64,000 nucleotides of DNA from Mucilaginibacter sabulilitoris (GTDB taxonomy: Bacteria > Bacteroidota > Bacteroidia > Sphingobacteriales > Sphingobacteriaceae): the NCBI RefSeq assembly GCF_034262375.1, contig NZ_CP139558.1, positions 3,348,001 through 3,412,000 on the forward strand, given 5' to 3'. Position numbers and translations under genes: made by a program. Below, piece after piece: positions 26,590-35,505 of the stretch (the first letter of the stretch is position 1; the number at the start of each line of letters is the position of its first letter). The notes under the pieces were generated by a model. The model had not been told where the DNA came from, made no database searches, and worked only from the letters and a program-made list of their open reading frames with translations.

Positions 26590-27294
26590 ATGCAGAAGTA
26601 TAGCGGCGAGAAACGCATTTTGGTAGCGACCGATTGTATCATTTTTGGCTTTGATGGCTTTAATATAAAATTGTTATTGGTGCAGCGTGGCCTTGAACCG
26701 GAAATTCATAAGTGGAGTTTGATGGGCGGGTTCATTCAGCCTTCCGAATCACCTGATGATGCTGCTAACCGTATATTGGAATTGCGTACAGGGCTTAAAA
26801 ATGTGTACATGGAGCAATTTCATGTGTTTGGACATCCTGACCGTGACCCGGTTGAAAGAACGCTTTCAATTGCTTATTTTGCGCTTATTGATATCCACCA
26901 ATATGAAAAGCAACTGAGTGAAGAATATCACCCGGAATGGTTTTTACTGACGGAAATGCCCGAACTGATATTTGACCATGCCGAAATGGTAAGGCTTGGT
27001 TTGCGCCAGTTGCGCTACAAGGCAGCGTTGCATCCGCTCTTATTCCAGTTATTACCCGAAAAATTTACCATTCCGCAGTTGCAGGCACTTTATGAAGGCG
27101 TGTATCAAACTAAATTTGATGACAGGAACTTCAGCCGTAAGCTGTTGTCAACAGGTTTGCTGGTAAAACTGCCCGAAAAAGATAAGCAATCGTCAAAAAA
27201 GGGCGCATTTTATTACCGGCTCGATCAATCGCATTATGAGGAAAATTTTGAATCGTTCCTGAACCTGGTGCCTAATCCTGAAAAGTTTTTTTAG
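26590..27294 (+). CDS. NrtR-type regulator: inactive Nudix domain plus winged helix
   Basis: 234 residues. Residues 10-150 form a Nudix fold with a ruined catalytic box: Gly47, Glu53 and Arg61 remain, but Glu62, Glu65 and Glu66 of the consensus are Ile, Leu and Arg (RILELRTGL). Residues 155-225 are the winged-helix domain of NrtR/AraR proteins (LLFQLLPEKFTIPQLQALYE, then FDDRNFSRKLLSTGLLVKLP). In that family the Nudix part senses a ligand (ADP-ribose, arabinose and others) and the C-terminus binds DNA. No NAD or sugar genes adjoin, so the ligand and targets are open. It begins 173 bp after the ABC exporter and may be independent. Confidence 0.85.
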   Translation: MQKYSGEKRILVATDCIIFGFDGFNIKLLLVQRGLEPEIHKWSLMGGFIQPSESPDDAANRILELRTGLKNVYMEQFHVFGHPDRDPVERTLSIAYFALIDIHQYEKQLSEEYHPEWFLLTEMPELIFDHAEMVRLGLRQLRYKAALHPLLFQLLPEKFTIPQLQALYEGVYQTKFDDRNFSRKLLSTGLLVKLPEKDKQSSKKGAFYYRLDQSHYEENFESFLNLVPNPEKFF

Positions 27295-27316
27295 TAAGTA
27301 CAATTCTGTAAAAATA

Positions 27317-29452
27317 TCAGGCTAAATTTTTTGGTAGCGTTACTATGAAAGTTGCGCCATTACCAGGTGAGGAAATAACCTCGATATTACCGCGGTGCTT
27401 TTCAATAATACCAAACACGATGGAAAGACCCAACCCGGTACCTTCGCCGATACTTTTTGTAGTAAAAAAGGGTTCAAATATCCTTTGTTTTGTTTCATCG
27501 CTCATGCCTATGCCCGTATCGGTAATTTCGATGGAAATATGGTCTGCATAATCTTTTGTAATGATCATAACACTTTCATCACTGTGGTGCTCCCTGGCCT
27601 TTATAGCGTATATGCTATTATTGATGAGGTTAATAATTAACTGATTAATTTTCCCGGGATAACAATGTAGAGGCTCCAGTTTATCAAAAACCGGTTTAAT
27701 TTCAATATAATAGGGAATGGTACTCCTTAAAATGAGCAGGTTGTTCAATATCGACTTATTAATATCTGTAGTTTTTAATATCTGCTCATCAGTACTGCTA
27801 AAGGCACGCAGGCTGTTTACAATTTCGGCAGTGCGATTAGCCCCTTCTTCAATTCCATTAAGTAAAATGGTTATTTCTTCTTTTATAAAATTGATATCTA
27901 TCTTCTGTTTATAATTGTTAAGGATACTTAACAAGGATGATTGCTCAGGATTGTTCAAAGCGTCGTCATATTTATTCAACAGGACAAACAATTCATCAAA
28001 ATCAAGCCGTAAGGGAGCAATATTTGAACTTACAAAGTTAATGGGATTGTTAATTTCATGAGCTACCCCGGCAGTAAGCTGGCCTAATGACGCCATTTTT
28101 TCGTTATCTATCAATTGTTTTTGAGTAGACATTAGGTTATCAATAGATACAGACAAGTTCTTGTTAGTAGCGATTAGTTCATTTGTGCGTTCTCTTACTT
28201 TGTTCTCTAATAAAATATTCTGTTGTGTTATTAAACGTTCGTTTTCTTTAGCCACGGCAAGGGCGAAATTTTGTGATTCGTTTTTTTGAAACCTGTAAAA
28301 GTTGATCTTTTCTGCAAGTGCTGCAGAAAACAGTATCAGTTCTAAAACCGAACTGTAAACCACAATTTCGGTTGTTAAATTATTATACGGTATAAAGCCT
28401 CTATTGCTCGCTACAGAAATCAGAATGCTTATTAAAAAAATTCCCCAGCCCAGCATGAAAAACTTTGCAGGTTTAAAGCCATTACCAAAATAAAGATGGG
28501 CGCCAATGATGAGCAGACTTACAGATGTTATACAAGTGCTTATGGTAATTAAATTATATGCGGTAACCACCATGCCACATAAAACGGCTACCAGTAAGAT
28601 GGAGTATATTGCGTACAGCAATAAATAATATTTATACCAGCGCTTTAAATTTTGTTTTAACTGTAAAAATTCACTTATAAACAGTAATATGGAGTACCCG
28701 AATAATACCCTTACTAAAGGTATAATATAGTTATTTAAAATAGTTTTGTCTGTGGTAAATAAATTACCCCCGTAGCCACGCTTAAGTACCTGAGATAAAC
28801 CAAAGAATAGGATATAGCATACATAGTAAATGTAACTACGGTCGCCAACAATAAAAAACAATAATAAGTTATACAAAGCCATTACAATAAACACACCTAT
28901 TATTACTCCTGTAGTAATATTCTCAATGTTGCGGCTTTTCAAAAAGGCATAAGTACCATAAACTTTTATGGGTATTACATTAGGTGCGCTGCTTTTAATG
29001 CGTAAATAAATGGTATTTGATGTTCCTGGTAATACAGGACAGTTTATAAACATAATATTTTGTGTAACCTGGTCATTATGTGCATTGTCCGGAACAAGGT
29101 GACGAATATTAGTTGTGGTGTTGTCAATATAGTATAAATCAAATTCATCTATAACACTGGCTGCGATACTGATAGTTATAAAGGGCGCTGTACTATCGTT
29201 CTTAATGTTAAATTTTAGCCATGTTGTTGATTTTGTGTATTTGAAGGTTGGGAGTGTGTTTTTAATTACATAAAATTCTTTATTTAAAACATTGTTTATA
29301 GTCAGGTTGGCATTGGTGTCTTCCAGTTCATAAAAATACCTGTTTGTTAATAAAGTGGATTGGTTATTATTAATAACAACGGTATCTGGCTTATCGGCAA
29401 AAGCTATAATGCTTGAGAATAATAAATATGCTGTTACTAATATTTTTCCCAT
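27317..29452 (-). CDS. 7TM-DISM sensor histidine kinase
   Basis: 711 residues. A signal peptide (1-19) leads to a periplasmic 7TMR-DISMED2 carbohydrate-binding-like domain (about 30-165), then a seven-helix 7TM-DISM membrane block (about 175-390), a coiled coil (395-450), and a kinase core. The phospho-accepting His465 is in GVAHEINNPINF. ATP-binding boxes are visible as LIINLINNSIYAI, DTGIGMSDETK and GEGTGLGLSI. It should autophosphorylate in response to an extracellular signal. The divergent receiver protein at 29579 is the likely partner. Confidence 0.9.
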   Translation of the reverse strand: MGKILVTAYLLFSSIIAFADKPDTVVINNNQSTLLTNRYFYELEDTNANLTINNVLNKEFYVIKNTLPTFKYTKSTTWLKFNIKNDSTAPFITISIAASVIDEFDLYYIDNTTTNIRHLVPDNAHNDQVTQNIMFINCPVLPGTSNTIYLRIKSSAPNVIPIKVYGTYAFLKSRNIENITTGVIIGVFIVMALYNLLLFFIVGDRSYIYYVCYILFFGLSQVLKRGYGGNLFTTDKTILNNYIIPLVRVLFGYSILLFISEFLQLKQNLKRWYKYYLLLYAIYSILLVAVLCGMVVTAYNLITISTCITSVSLLIIGAHLYFGNGFKPAKFFMLGWGIFLISILISVASNRGFIPYNNLTTEIVVYSSVLELILFSAALAEKINFYRFQKNESQNFALAVAKENERLITQQNILLENKVRERTNELIATNKNLSVSIDNLMSTQKQLIDNEKMASLGQLTAGVAHEINNPINFVSSNIAPLRLDFDELFVLLNKYDDALNNPEQSSLLSILNNYKQKIDINFIKEEITILLNGIEEGANRTAEIVNSLRAFSSTDEQILKTTDINKSILNNLLILRSTIPYYIEIKPVFDKLEPLHCYPGKINQLIINLINNSIYAIKAREHHSDESVMIITKDYADHISIEITDTGIGMSDETKQRIFEPFFTTKSIGEGTGLGLSIVFGIIEKHRGNIEVISSPGNGATFIVTLPKNLA

Positions 29453-29578
29453 ATTGGAATTGTTACGATTATACGTTGCAATAATTATAATAAAAATGTG
29501 CAGTAATTTAAACTTTGCATAAATTTACTTTTGAAACCAGTTATATATTTATTGCCTGTTTTACTAAAGTGATTTGCC

Positions 29579-30028
29579 ATGCCTGTAGGAGTGTTGTATG
29601 TTGACGATGAGATTAATAATTTAAATAGCTTTAAAGCGGCTTTCAGGAGGGACTTTAATATATATACAGCTTCCTCGGCCACCGAAGGGAGAAAAATTTT
29701 AGATGTTAATGAAATTGGCGTCATTATAACCGATCAACGGATGCCGGTAACTACCGGTATTGAGTTCTTAGAGTCAATTTTACCTGTGTATCCTGATACT
29801 ATCAGGATATTATTAACTGGTTTTTCTGACATTAACGCGGTTATTGATGCAATTAACCGCGGCCAGGTTTATAAATACCTGGTAAAGCCATGGCAAAATG
29901 ATGAGTTGAAAATTCACATCCAGAATGCCATTGAAATTTATAACCTACGTAAAGAGAATAAAGAGCTCACGTATAAATTACAAATAGCCAATATGGAACT
30001 GGAGACATTGGCTAAAGCTTTTAAGTAA
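29579..30028 (+). CDS. Receiver-only response regulator
   Basis: 149 residues. A receiver domain fills residues 3-120 with the acidic pocket Asp9/Asp10, phosphorylation site Asp52 (ITDQRMP), Thr80 and Lys103 (YLVKPWQ). After it comes only a 28-residue helix (LRKENKELTYKLQIANMELE), probably a coiled coil for dimerisation or docking; there is no DNA-binding or enzymatic output. The receiver resembles the RpfG/HD-GYP type. It is divergent from the histidine kinase, 126 bp away. With no output domain it probably acts by protein contact or in a phosphorelay. Confidence 0.88.
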   Translation: MPVGVLYVDDEINNLNSFKAAFRRDFNIYTASSATEGRKILDVNEIGVIITDQRMPVTTGIEFLESILPVYPDTIRILLTGFSDINAVIDAINRGQVYKYLVKPWQNDELKIHIQNAIEIYNLRKENKELTYKLQIANMELETLAKAFK

Positions 30029-30200
30029 TTTTTTAATTTTCCCTATACTTTAAACTAATGCTTTATGTACATTTAAGGCGTAGTTTTATATTAGTGCCGT
30101 AAAGTTAAATCTACGTAAAGTATTTTTGTGCTCAGCCCCCTGATTTTTTTTAAAAATGGTGGTAAATGGTATTGGGCCAATAACCGTCATTACATAAATA

Positions 30201-31214
30201 ATGAGAAAAACCGTATACCTTATTGTTTTTATTGCATGTGTACAATTGGTTAAAGCGCAACAAAGGCCTCAGTATACCCAGTATATATTTAATAATTACC
30301 TTTTGAACCCCGCGTTAACAGGTATTGAAAATTATACCGATGTAAAGTTGGGGTATCGCAGCCAGTGGACAGGCTTGGAAGGTGCACCGGTTACAGCTTA
30401 TTTATCAGTAAATGCACCCATTGGCAATAATTTTATTCAGGGCGATGCTACTGCTTTCCCGGCCAGCGGGGGGCTCAATCCGTCGAGCAGGTTGTATACA
30501 CAGCAATATCAGGCCTCCGAGCCGCATCACGGAATAGGTTTAACCATAGTATCTGACAAAACCGGGCCCATTACGCAAACAAATATCGATGCAACCTATG
30601 CCTATCATATTGGTTTAACCGACAGGTTAAATCTGGCCGTTGGCGTTTCTGCAGGTTTTAGTCATAATGTGTTGAACCTTTCGCAAATTACAACGGCCGA
30701 CCCATCCGACCCTATATTTAACAGCCTGGATAATAACCAGTGGAAACCCGATTTGGGGATAGGCGTGTGGGCTTATGCCTCTGATTATTTTGTGGGTATT
30801 TCTGCTCAGCAAATATTACCGCAAAATATGTACATAACCAGTAAAGCAAATGAGTATCAAAATAAAACTGTACCACATTACTTTTTAACCGGGGGCGTTA
30901 AGCTTTTTTTATCAGACGATGTTACGCTTATACCGTCTGTAATGCTTAAATATATAAAGCCGGTACCTACAACTTATGATCTGAACATGAAATTGTCTTT
31001 TCAGGACAAGTTTTGGGTGGGTGGTTCTTATCGTCATAACGACTCATTTGGCGCTCTGGCGGGTTTTAATCTGAGTTCCTTTGTAAATGTGGGGTATTCT
31101 TATGATTTTACCACATCGGCATTAAATACCGTTAGTAACGGTACACACGAAATAGTTATTGGTATATTACTTAATAATCGTTATAAAGTAAGCAGCGGCG
31201 GACACTCGTTTTAG
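30201..31214 (+). CDS. PorP/SprF family outer-membrane protein
   Basis: 337 residues with a signal peptide (MRKTVYLIVFIACVQLVKA). The motif QRPQYTQYIFNNYLLNPAL right after cleavage is diagnostic of the PorP/SprF family, which are outer-membrane beta-barrels tied to the type IX secretion system and gliding in Bacteroidota. SprF homologues often sit beside a large adhesin that they help to secrete; none is next to this one. The stop TAG is built into the first bases of the repeat element at 31213. Confidence 0.9.
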   Translation: MRKTVYLIVFIACVQLVKAQQRPQYTQYIFNNYLLNPALTGIENYTDVKLGYRSQWTGLEGAPVTAYLSVNAPIGNNFIQGDATAFPASGGLNPSSRLYTQQYQASEPHHGIGLTIVSDKTGPITQTNIDATYAYHIGLTDRLNLAVGVSAGFSHNVLNLSQITTADPSDPIFNSLDNNQWKPDLGIGVWAYASDYFVGISAQQILPQNMYITSKANEYQNKTVPHYFLTGGVKLFLSDDVTLIPSVMLKYIKPVPTTYDLNMKLSFQDKFWVGGSYRHNDSFGALAGFNLSSFVNVGYSYDFTTSALNTVSNGTHEIVIGILLNNRYKVSSGGHSF

Positions 31215-31369
31215 CCCCCCTGCCCCTAAAGGGGGAGCTAATGTGTAGATTTCAGATGTGCAAATATGCAAATGGCCTTATAATAAAGAAGCCCAGTTTA
31301 TATAAACCGGACTTCTTCGTTTAATAATATCTGCACATCAAAAACTCCCCCTTTAGGGGCAGGGGGGCT
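31213..31369. repeat. Convergent-gene repeat element, copy A
   Basis: Arms of 25 bp in perfect inverted order: AGCCCCCC..CCCCTAAAGGGGGAG at 31213-31237 and its complement at 31345-31369. Inside is a hairpin (AAGAAG ... CTTCTT, about 15 pairs with two mismatches around 31287-31318) and a second inverted pair (GATGTGCAAATAT against GATGTGCAGATAT). It fills the whole gap between the stops of porP/sprF and rpoN and shares bases with both. Copies B (43334) and C (47131) have the same arms and different cores. Confidence 0.85.
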
Positions 31370-32843
31370 AAAGTTCTCTTCTAAGCCGTGCCACCGGGAT
31401 ATTCATTTGCTCCCGATATTTGGCAACGGTGCGGCGGGCAATATTGTAGCCGGCGTCTTTCAATATGTCAGTCAATTTTTCATCAGCCAGCGGATGGCGT
31501 TTATCTTCTTTGCCGATATGTTCTTCCAGAATTTTTTTAACCTCTTTGTTTGATACCTCTTCGCCGCTTTCGGTTTGTATAGCTTCGGAAAAGAAAGATT
31601 TTAACAGGAAGGTCCCAAATTCGGTTTGTACATATTTTGAATTGGCTACCCGCGATACGGTTGAGATATCCATATTTATCCGGTCGGCAATATCCTTCAG
31701 GATCATGGGTTTCAGATTTTTATCATCGCCTGTTAAAAAAAACTCATATTGATATTGCATAATGGCATTCATGGTTTTCAACAAGGTTTGCTGCCGTTGC
31801 TTAATAGCGTCGATAAACCACTTAGCCGAGTCGAGTTTTTGTTTTACAAACTGCACAGCCTCTTTTAATTTTTTATCCTTTTGAGAAGCCTTGTCATAAT
31901 GCTGAAACATCTCCTGGTAAGAGCGGCTTACCCTGAGTTCCGGAGCGTTTTTTGAGTTTAGTGTTAATATAAGCGTACCATCATTATTGGTGATATGAAA
32001 ATCGGGTATCACCTGCATTTGTTTGGTATTGAGTTCGTTGGAATCGCCGGGTTTGGGGTTTAACTTTAAAATTTCATTAACTACCCCCCGCAATTCGTCC
32101 GAACCCATATTTAATGATTTTTCGAGCTTATCATAATGTTTGCGGGTAAATTCATCCAGATATTGCTCGACAACAATAATAGCTTTTGCAATAATGGGAT
32201 CGTTGGGGTCTTTTTTACGGAGCTGTATAAGCAAACATTCCTGGAGGCTGCGTGCGCCAACGCCTGCAGGATCAAAGCCCTGTATAACTTTCAGCATATC
32301 CTCTACTTCTTCATCCTCCGCCATTACATTTTGTGAAAATGCAAGATCGTCGGTTAACGACATGATAGGGCGACGCAAATAACCGTCATCATCAAGGCTG
32401 CCAATTATTTGTTTGCCAATCCTGAAATCCTTGTCGCTAAGTGGCAGCAAGTCAAGTTGTAGTTGTAAGCTTTCAAAAAATGAATTTTGTACAGCAATGG
32501 GTATTTCCTTCCGTTCGTCTTCGTCGTCGCCATTTTGATCATAGCGCGATCCGTAGTCATTTACATTATCTTCCTGCAGGTAATCGTCAATATTAAATTC
32601 GTCCATCTCGCCCTTTTCTTCATCACTGCTATAGGTGTCTTCGTCAGGGTCTCGGTCCGGATATTGTTCTTCAGGTTCATTTAAGTTAGTCAGGCTCAAA
32701 TCTTCAAGTGCGGGATTTTCTTCCAGTTCCTCTTTTATCCGGGTATCAAGCGAAACGGTTGGCACCTGCAACAATTTAATAAATTGTATTTGCTGCGGTG
32801 AAAGTTTTTGTAAAAGTTTTTGTTGAAGATTCTGTTTAAGCAT
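31368..32843 (-). CDS. rpoN: RNA polymerase sigma-54 factor
   Basis: 491 residues. Region I is the Gln/Leu-rich N-terminus (LKQNLQQKLLQKLSPQQIQF) that contacts enhancer-binding proteins; region II is very acidic (residues 50-95). The core-binding and helix-turn-helix parts follow (LKDIADRINMDISTVSRVAN), ending with the RpoN box ARRTVAKYRE at residues 469-478, which reads the -24 promoter element. No sigma-54 activator gene is in the window, so its targets lie elsewhere. It is divergent from mscL and convergent with porP/sprF. Confidence 0.96.
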   Translation of the reverse strand: MLKQNLQQKLLQKLSPQQIQFIKLLQVPTVSLDTRIKEELEENPALEDLSLTNLNEPEEQYPDRDPDEDTYSSDEEKGEMDEFNIDDYLQEDNVNDYGSRYDQNGDDEDERKEIPIAVQNSFFESLQLQLDLLPLSDKDFRIGKQIIGSLDDDGYLRRPIMSLTDDLAFSQNVMAEDEEVEDMLKVIQGFDPAGVGARSLQECLLIQLRKKDPNDPIIAKAIIVVEQYLDEFTRKHYDKLEKSLNMGSDELRGVVNEILKLNPKPGDSNELNTKQMQVIPDFHITNNDGTLILTLNSKNAPELRVSRSYQEMFQHYDKASQKDKKLKEAVQFVKQKLDSAKWFIDAIKQRQQTLLKTMNAIMQYQYEFFLTGDDKNLKPMILKDIADRINMDISTVSRVANSKYVQTEFGTFLLKSFFSEAIQTESGEEVSNKEVKKILEEHIGKEDKRHPLADEKLTDILKDAGYNIARRTVAKYREQMNIPVARLRREL

Positions 32844-33037
32844 AATTAAGATGTGTTCAAAAATACATCAATTACCGGTAACTTTAAAATATCTTGTGGT
32901 ATACCAACAATGGTATTAAATAATAAAAAAAATAAATTGTTTGAGGGGCTTAAATTTATTCGTTACTTTATGTAAACATAAAATAAACTAAAACCTCTGT
33001 TAAACGTTACTTCAATCATTGACTTAAATTTATCATT

Positions 33038-33448
33038 ATGGCAATAATCAAAGAATTTAAAGAATTTGCCATGCGTGGCAACGTTGTTGACCTCGCTGTG
33101 GGTGTTATCATCGGTGCTGCTTTTGGTAAAATAGTTACCTCATTGGTAAATGATGTAATTATGCCGCCAATAGGTTACCTAACCGGTGGTATTGATTTTA
33201 AAAATCTTAAAGTTATTATAAAACCGGCCGATCCTGCAAATAAGGTAGCAGAAGTTGCTATTACCTATGGGAACTTTATTAATACTGTAATAGAATTCCT
33301 GATTATTGCTTTTTGTATTTTTATGGTTGTTAAAGCCATAAACTCCCTTAAAAAACCAGAAGAAGCTGCTCCGGCTGCAGAACCCGCACCAACCAAAGAA
33401 GAAGTTTTACTTACTGAGATACGCGACTTGTTAGCTAAAAAAGCTTAA
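33038..33448 (+). CDS. mscL: Large-conductance mechanosensitive channel
   Basis: 136 residues, normal length. The amphipathic N-terminal helix ([20 protein letters not shown]) leads into pore helix 1 (about 15-45), a periplasmic loop, then helix 2 (about 78-102), and a charged C-terminal bundle ([18 protein letters not shown]). The homopentamer opens under membrane tension and protects the cell from osmotic downshock. It is a single gene followed by a bidirectional terminator. Confidence 0.96.
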   Translation: MAIIKEFKEFAMRGNVVDLAVGVIIGAAFGKIVTSLVNDVIMPPIGYLTGGIDFKNLKVIIKPADPANKVAEVAITYGNFINTVIEFLIIAFCIFMVVKAINSLKKPEEAAPAAEPAPTKEEVLLTEIRDLLAKKA

Positions 33449-33466
33449 TAGATTATATTGACTTTT

Positions 33467-33510
33467 ATAAAAAAGGATTAGGATACCTCTGCACCTTAAT
33501 CCTTTTTTAT
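33467..33510. terminator. Bidirectional terminator between mscL and the ChaN-like gene
   Basis: ATAAAAAAGGATTA (33467-33480) and its complement TAATCCTTTTTTAT (33497-33510) form a perfect 14-bp stem with a 16-base loop and A/T tracts on both sides. It serves the convergent genes ending at 33448 and 33515. Confidence 0.8.
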
Positions 33511-33514
33511 AATC

Positions 33515-34390
33515 TTAATTTTTTGCCAGTTCAGGATCTGTTAAAATTATATAATCTGCCAGTTGCTTGTATTTAACCCAGTCAGGGTTGTTGGGGTTAC
33601 TATCATTGTATGCTGCGATGGTTAATATACGCACGTTTGGCGCGTATTTTTTAAGCTGGTTAACTACCCCCTGCTTTTCTTCGCTATGAAAGCCTCCATT
33701 TAATTGCAGTATTTTAAAATTAGGATGGGTTTTAAAAAATTGAGCTATTGACCAGCCCATAGTAGCGTCCCACAAGTTTTGCGATTGATAGAGCTGCATG
33801 CCGGCCATTGCCCCGTGCCCGCCCATTGCTTTTACAAATTTATCATAATAAGCTCCGGTAGCCGTGTCAATGGGGAGGGGAGCAAGATAACTCTTGGCTT
33901 GTGTGCTTAAGAGCTGCAGGCTGTTGAGCCCGTTACGGGTAACCATATTGGTATAGCGGGTAGGGGCGTTGGCTGCTATAACAGCTAACTGATTTGATTT
34001 TGCCAATTCAACCAATGGACGATAATCAGTATAGTTTGGCCAGGCACGCGCATCGCTGATCATGTTTTTTTCGCGGATGAGACCGTTTAGGTACTCGTTT
34101 AATACCAATTGGCAGTCGGTCTGGAACATCTCCATAGAGAGTGCCGTTTGATGAGGGTATTTTTCGGCTAAGCCTTTAAATAAAATATATTCCAGATAAT
34201 GCGCGGTTGAATCATTATGCTCTTCGCCAAAAAAAAGCACATCGGCTTTATTGGTTTGGTTAATAATATCAGCTATTGTAGCCGGTTTTTGGGTGGATGT
34301 GTTATATGTTTTGTAATGCTCAGCCGATATATCCTGACCAAAAACAATTGACGGTAAACATGTTAGGAGCAGGATAATGAATGATTTCAT
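33515..34390 (-). CDS. ChaN-like haem-binding / TraB-Tiki-superfamily protein
   Basis: 291 residues with a signal peptide (MKSFIILLLTCLPSIVFG, cleaved before Q). There is no lipobox Cys at the cleavage site, unlike ChaN lipoproteins. The fold markers are KADVLFFGEEHNDSTAHYLE (the conserved GEEH), ALSMEMFQTDCQLVLNEYL, and ILQLNGGFHSEEKQGVV near the end (the GxxH element). ChaN of Campylobacter binds haem and contributes to iron uptake; other members of the superfamily resemble EreA-like and Tiki hydrolases. The exact role here is uncertain. Confidence 0.82.
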   Translation of the reverse strand: MKSFIILLLTCLPSIVFGQDISAEHYKTYNTSTQKPATIADIINQTNKADVLFFGEEHNDSTAHYLEYILFKGLAEKYPHQTALSMEMFQTDCQLVLNEYLNGLIREKNMISDARAWPNYTDYRPLVELAKSNQLAVIAANAPTRYTNMVTRNGLNSLQLLSTQAKSYLAPLPIDTATGAYYDKFVKAMGGHGAMAGMQLYQSQNLWDATMGWSIAQFFKTHPNFKILQLNGGFHSEEKQGVVNQLKKYAPNVRILTIAAYNDSNPNNPDWVKYKQLADYIILTDPELAKN

Positions 34391-34454
34391 ATTGTGGTTT
34401 TAAAACGCTTAATTTACAGTAAGAAACATTGGTAGCCAAATAAGAAAAATAGTA

Positions 34455-34485
34455 TTTGATATGTTTTAAATTATTACTACATTTG
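34455..34485 (+). promoter_or_regulatory. Consensus Bacteroidota promoter for rpmH
   Basis: TTTG (34455-34458), exactly 19 bp, then TACATTTG (34478-34485): a full match to the TTTG / TAnnTTTG promoter with ideal spacing. It lies 39 bp before the rpmH start, as expected for a strongly expressed ribosomal protein gene. Confidence 0.72.
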
Positions 34486-34524
34486 CGCTCTTGTTTTTAA
34501 AACGACGAATAGAATAAAATAGCC

Positions 34525-34683
34525 ATGAAAAGAACGTTTCAGCCTTCTCAAAGAAAAAGAAGAAATAAACACGGATTCCGTGAACGCATGTCAACTGCTA
34601 ACGGTAGAAGAATATTAGCAGCCAGAAGAGCAAAAGGCAGAAAAAGATTATCAGTTTCTGACGAGGGTCGTCATAAAGCATAA
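34525..34683 (+). CDS. rpmH: 50S ribosomal protein L34
   Basis: A 52-residue protein read directly from the sequence: [20 protein letters not shown], then a basic tail ([17 protein letters not shown]). This is the full L34 signature and length. L34 sits in the large ribosomal subunit and is very basic. It is followed 64 bp later by rnpA, the almost universal bacterial pairing. Confidence 0.97.
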   Translation: MKRTFQPSQRKRRNKHGFRERMSTANGRRILAARRAKGRKRLSVSDEGRHKA

Positions 34684-34747
34684 ACCAGGTTGCTTGGTCC
34701 TTTCATAGGGACATGGACCGTTTATATGCTTTAATTCCGGTTCAAAT

Positions 34748-35161
34748 ATGGCAACTATGTATACTTTTAAAAAAGAAGAACGGTTATGTAATAAGAGGCT
34801 TATAGATAAGCTTTTTCATAACGGCTCTTCTTTTTTGTGTTACCCCTTCAAAGCTTCGTGGTTGTATCATACCGAGCCACAGTCTTATCCTGCTCAGATT
34901 TTATTTTCGGTTTCCAAAAGGCGATATAAACACGCTGTGGACCGTAATTTAATAAAAAGGTGCATGCGCGAATCATACCGGCTGCACAAACAACAGCGCC
35001 TATATAATTTATTAATAGCAGCCGATAAAACTATCGTACTGTCAGTTGGCTATATAGGCAAGCAAATAGAACCCTACAGCGTTATTGAAAAAAAAATGCT
35101 GAAGCTGCTTAATCAGCTTGCGGAGCAATTGACTGGCAGTAATAGCATTCAGGCCAAATAA
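34748..35161 (+). CDS. rnpA: Ribonuclease P protein component
   Basis: 137 residues. RnpA binds the catalytic RNA of RNase P and helps trim the 5' leader of precursor tRNAs. The family signature is seen as [20 protein letters not shown] (residues about 57-76), a variant of the usual RNR motif. The N-terminal [20 protein letters not shown] also fits. It lies between rpmH and yidD (1-bp gap to yidD), as in most bacteria. Confidence 0.94.
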   Translation: MATMYTFKKEERLCNKRLIDKLFHNGSSFLCYPFKASWLYHTEPQSYPAQILFSVSKRRYKHAVDRNLIKRCMRESYRLHKQQRLYNLLIAADKTIVLSVGYIGKQIEPYSVIEKKMLKLLNQLAEQLTGSNSIQAK

Positions 35162-35162
35162 T

Positions 35163-35405
35163 ATGAATGCCGTGATCAGGATATTGAAGACGATTATTGG
35201 GGGCATTTTTATATTGCTGATAAAAATATATCAATATTTTATTTCGCCGCTTACGGGTGCTTCATGCAGGTATACACCTACCTGTTCACAATATGGCGTT
35301 GAGGCTATAAAAAAGCACGGGGCATTTAAGGGCGGATGGTTAACTTTAAAACGGATTGCCAGTTGCCATCCCTGGGGTGGGCACGGGCATGATCCGGTAC
35401 CATGA
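35163..35405 (+). CDS. yidD: Membrane protein insertion efficiency factor YidD
   Basis: 80 residues. After an N-terminal amphipathic/hydrophobic helix comes the family core: [32 protein letters not shown] and [17 protein letters not shown], with the three conserved Cys. YidD assists insertion of inner-membrane proteins with YidC. In many bacteria yidC comes next in this cluster; here it does not, and tsaB follows instead. Confidence 0.95.
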   Translation: MNAVIRILKTIIGGIFILLIKIYQYFISPLTGASCRYTPTCSQYGVEAIKKHGAFKGGWLTLKRIASCHPWGGHGHDPVP

Positions 35406-35505
35406 ATTTTAAGTTGTGAGCTTCGAGTTCTGAGTCATAGACATAAACGTCTAAATCAGAATTCATAACTCAAGACTTAAGATTCATAACTCAAGATTGA
35501 AAAAG
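35406..35505. repeat. Short direct repeats before tsaB
   Basis: A 15-bp sequence, ATTCATAACTCAAGA, occurs at 35461-35475 and again at 35482-35496, 21 bp apart. Related TGAG-containing words lie just upstream (35417-35440), partly in inverted order. The block looks like a degenerate intergenic repeat. It separates yidD from tsaB. Confidence 0.5.

Noticed and set aside
31213..31369. CRISPR array from the repeated G/C-rich words
   Set aside because: The repeats are inverted arms at three separate loci, not regularly spaced direct repeats, and there are no cas genes.
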